A stretch of 64,000 nt of DNA from Salinicoccus carnicancri Crm (GTDB lineage Bacteria; Bacillota; Bacilli; Staphylococcales; Salinicoccaceae): contig NZ_ANAM01000008.1 of NCBI RefSeq assembly GCF_000330705.1, forward strand, positions 310,001-374,000, in the 5' to 3' direction. Shown here piece after piece: positions 62,047 through 64,000 of this stretch (positions are counted from its first letter, which is position 1; every line of letters begins with the position of its first letter). The notes beneath the pieces were generated by a model. The model ran no database searches. It was given only the letters and a program-made list of their open reading frames with translations, and had not been told where the DNA came from. The translations under genes and the position numbers were made by a program.

Positions 62047-63564
62047 TTATCTTCCTCCTGTGGACTTTGAGGACGTGGGCATTCCCCTGAACACGAGTTC
62101 CGCCAGATGAACGGCTTTTGCAAGCGCACTCGCCTTATTGATTGTTTCCTGATACTCCATTTCCGGATCGGAATCCGCGACAACGCCGGCGCCCGACTGG
62201 ATATGAAGGTCACTCCCCATAAGGGTCATGGTCCTTATAGTTATGCATGAATCCATATTACCGTCAAAGCCGAGATAGAGGATACTGCCGCCGTAAAGAT
62301 TCCGGGCCGTGGGTTCGAGTTCCCTCAATATCTGCATGGCCCGTACCTTCGGAGCTCCCGAAAGTGTGCCGGCCGGGAAAGATGATATGAAAGCATCGAT
62401 CGGTGATACCTCTTGTCTCAGCTCCCCATTCACTTTGCTGATGATATGCATGACCTTTGAAAATCGCCCTATGGTCATATAATCGCTGACTGCAACTGAG
62501 CCGTATTCTGCGACCCGTCCGATGTCGTTCCGGGCAAGATCCACCAGCATGCGGTGCTCCGCGATTTCTTTGTCATCGCTCAGAAGATCCTCTGCAATCC
62601 GCTCATCTTCTTCCACGGTCTCTCCTCGTTTCCTGGTGCCGGCAATCGGATGGATTTCAAGCCTTCCATTTTGCACCTGGAGCTGCCTTTCAGGGGAACT
62701 TCCGATGACTTCCACATCATCGAATTTCAAATAATACATATAGGGTGAGGGATTAACATTCCTCAGAACCCTGTACAGTTCGAATCCTTCCAGCTCAGTC
62801 TTCGTCTGGAAACGCTGTGACAGGACCGCCTGGAGAATATCCCCTTCCTTGATATATTCCTTTACTCTGCAGACATCCCCCTTGAATTGATCTTTGGCAT
62901 AATTGCTTTCCATTTTGGGGGGCGGAGTATCATACAGGTCAACCGGCATCATTATGTCAGTCAGCCCGCTTTTTCCGACCAGCTGTTCCCTGACGTGCCT
63001 GATGTGCTGAAGCGACCTGTCAAACACCTCCCGCCTATCCGCCTCTTCATCGACCCTGGCAAATGTGAGTATCGTTATCTTTCTTGTACGGTGGTTGTAG
63101 GCGAGCAGCGTCTGGCAGAATAAAAGATGATAATTCGGCAGTTTTTTCTCCGACCCGGTTCTCACGGGCACCGGCTCATAGTCAGAAATGGCATCATAGC
63201 TGATATACCCGACTCCTCCCCCTTTGAAAGGGATATCGATTTCCGGGATTTTAACATCCAGCTCCAGGAGCACTCGCTCGAATGCCTCTTTGAAGGAAGA
63301 TGCTTGCGTTTTCGAACCATAATGCAGATCACTGATCACGAATTCTCCGGCTGTTTCCACCACATCCATCATCGGATCTACACCTATAAATGAAAAATTC
63401 GACCACGGCGATTCCGGTTCCTGACTTTCCAGCATATATACCGCTTCATCTTTAAGGGCATGGAACATATGTACCGGTGTCAGTACGTCTGTGTAAAAAG
63501 ACTGTGCCACCGGCACGGTCCTGTGATTCCCGGCATCATGTACAAACGATTCATATGTAGTCAA
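62047..63564 (-). CDS. trpE: Anthranilate synthase component I
   Basis: Converts chorismate to anthranilate with TrpG; 505 residues from a TTG at 63564 behind GAGGTG. A Trp-binding regulatory motif MLESQEPESPWSNFSFIG near residue 47 fits TrpE rather than PabB. The catalytic core has IHPIAGTRKRGETVEEDERI near 308, DLARNDIGRVAEYGSVAV near 355, FSKVMHIISKVNGEL near 378 and SFPAGTLSGAPKVRAM near 405. The trpE-trpG pair stands without trpD, C, F, B or A in view. No T-box or TRAP-binding leader was seen upstream. Confidence 0.93.
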   Translation of the reverse strand: MTTYESFVHDAGNHRTVPVAQSFYTDVLTPVHMFHALKDEAVYMLESQEPESPWSNFSFIGVDPMMDVVETAGEFVISDLHYGSKTQASSFKEAFERVLLELDVKIPEIDIPFKGGGVGYISYDAISDYEPVPVRTGSEKKLPNYHLLFCQTLLAYNHRTRKITILTFARVDEEADRREVFDRSLQHIRHVREQLVGKSGLTDIMMPVDLYDTPPPKMESNYAKDQFKGDVCRVKEYIKEGDILQAVLSQRFQTKTELEGFELYRVLRNVNPSPYMYYLKFDDVEVIGSSPERQLQVQNGRLEIHPIAGTRKRGETVEEDERIAEDLLSDDKEIAEHRMLVDLARNDIGRVAEYGSVAVSDYMTIGRFSKVMHIISKVNGELRQEVSPIDAFISSFPAGTLSGAPKVRAMQILRELEPTARNLYGGSILYLGFDGNMDSCITIRTMTLMGSDLHIQSGAGVVADSDPEMEYQETINKASALAKAVHLAELVFRGMPTSSKSTGGR

Positions 63565-63645
63565 TTCATCACCTCATTCATATTGACTGAAATATATGTG
63601 AATAGTCTATAGAATTCAGAAAACAAAGTCAATCGAATACAAAAA

Positions 63646-63689
63646 CTTCCTGACATACATATCTACTAAGATACCTGTATGTCAGGAAG
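63646..63689 (-). terminator. Terminator of the last hypothetical gene
   Basis: CTTCCTGACATAC (63646-63658) pairs exactly with GTATGTCAGGAAG (63677-63689); on the minus strand it is followed by TTTTTG. Confidence 0.85.
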
Positions 63690-63718
63690 GCTCATATGAG
63701 ACCGGCATTGCCCTTGAA

Positions 63719-63994
63719 TTATCGTTTCCTCTTTTTGAAACGCTGTCTCACTTTCAACAGAAGTTCGTTCTCTTTTTGGACTTGTTGTTCGCGGCCGTAA
63801 CTCTCAGCCCTTCTCATAAGTTCGTCCTGGGCGCTGACTGGCTCATATGCATTTTTTACATACTGATATGTCCCATCAGGTTTCTGGGCACGGGCCTTGA
63901 TATTATCCATGAGATAGAGCCGGTTGATGGATTTCAGCTCATCAAGTATTTTTGGATCGTTTATCGGAAAAAGTATTTCAACCCGTTTGATCAT
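63719..63994 (-). CDS. Hypothetical basic protein, 91 residues
   Basis: Not recognised. Starts MIKRVEILFPINDPKILDEL and ends with a strongly basic tail RQRFKKRKR; the middle has NAYEPVSAQDELMRRAESYG and a helical EQQVQKENELLLKVRQRF. No signal peptide or cysteine. Coding is supported by codon use and the dedicated terminator after it. The start at 63994 is only six bases from the window edge, so ribosome-site evidence is lacking and an upstream start cannot be excluded. Confidence 0.6.
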   Translation of the reverse strand: MIKRVEILFPINDPKILDELKSINRLYLMDNIKARAQKPDGTYQYVKNAYEPVSAQDELMRRAESYGREQQVQKENELLLKVRQRFKKRKR

Positions 63995-64000
63995 GTTGCG

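Noticed and set aside
63565-63720. Possible tryptophan T-box or trp leader before trpE
   Set aside because: No T-box sequence, leader peptide or U/GAG repeats seen; only a hairpin belonging to the neighbouring gene.
1-64000. CRISPR arrays, prophage, intact transposons or an undescribed defence system
   Set aside because: I found no spaced repeat array, integrase, intact transposase or unfamiliar multi-gene cluster; nearly all genes are recognised core functions.

Overview
The window is about 64 kb of low-to-mid-GC Firmicute chromosome. Gene content and order point to Staphylococcaceae. Staphylococcus-type neighbourhoods are present: comK-IDEAL-lplA, hemEHY-traP-ecsBA-hit-prsA-yhaM, and yheA-yheB-xdrA followed by airSR. 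A Bacillus-like run is also present: leuS, ytqAB, ytpA, ytoA, metK, pckA, ytkD, men. The base composition looks richer in GC than S. aureus, and a Salinicoccus/Jeotgalicoccus-type relative is my inference, not something proved by the sequence. I saw no rRNA, intact insertion sequence, prophage or CRISPR array.\n\nLayout. 1-15 kb: 5' part of leuS behind a leucine T-box; ogt; an ABC-2 exporter; ytqAB; ytpA; ytoA; proline dehydrogenase; an FAD oxidoreductase; tandem fluoride channel genes; a succinate-semialdehyde dehydrogenase; a NERD protein; a tiny acidic lipoprotein behind a possible SigB promoter; and metK behind a SAM-I riboswitch. 15.0-15.85 kb is decayed DNA holding an Ltp-lipoprotein remnant and what looks like a second, degenerate SAM riboswitch. 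15.8-25.4 kb: pckA, a NUDIX hydrolase, yidD and the menaquinone genes menF-D-H-B-E, with menA divergent. 25.4-34 kb: small genes and a beta-oxidation operon (ligase, acyl-CoA dehydrogenase, fadN, fadA) with a candidate Fur box at its promoter and a candidate CcpA cre site inside it.\n\n34.4-38.6 kb: two tRNA clusters (fMet-Asp-Phe-His-Gly-Asn-Glu-Ser and Asn-Ser) flank a secreted nuclease, an HxlR regulator with a VOC dioxygenase, a GNAT acetyltransferase and a 60-aa gene that seems to lack a normal start codon. 38.6-49 kb: comK, an IDEAL-domain gene, lplA, coproporphyrin-pathway haem genes, traP, ecsAB, hit, a YtxH protein and prsA. 49-64 kb: yhaMNO, yheAB, xdrA, a dicarboxylate/amino-acid symporter, the AirSR redox two-component system, a DsbB/thioredoxin-like pair, an RluA-type pseudouridine synthase, and an isolated trpE-trpG pair.\n\nMost of the window is core metabolism: respiration (menaquinone, haem, AirSR), fatty-acid and proline catabolism, gluconeogenesis (pckA), SAM synthesis and protein export or folding. 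I found no convincing new multi-gene system. The observations most worth checking are regulatory relics and signals: the degenerate second S-box, the ATA-start gene, the Fur and cre sites on the fad operon, the men attenuator, and the SigB-type promoter of the 50-aa lipoprotein.
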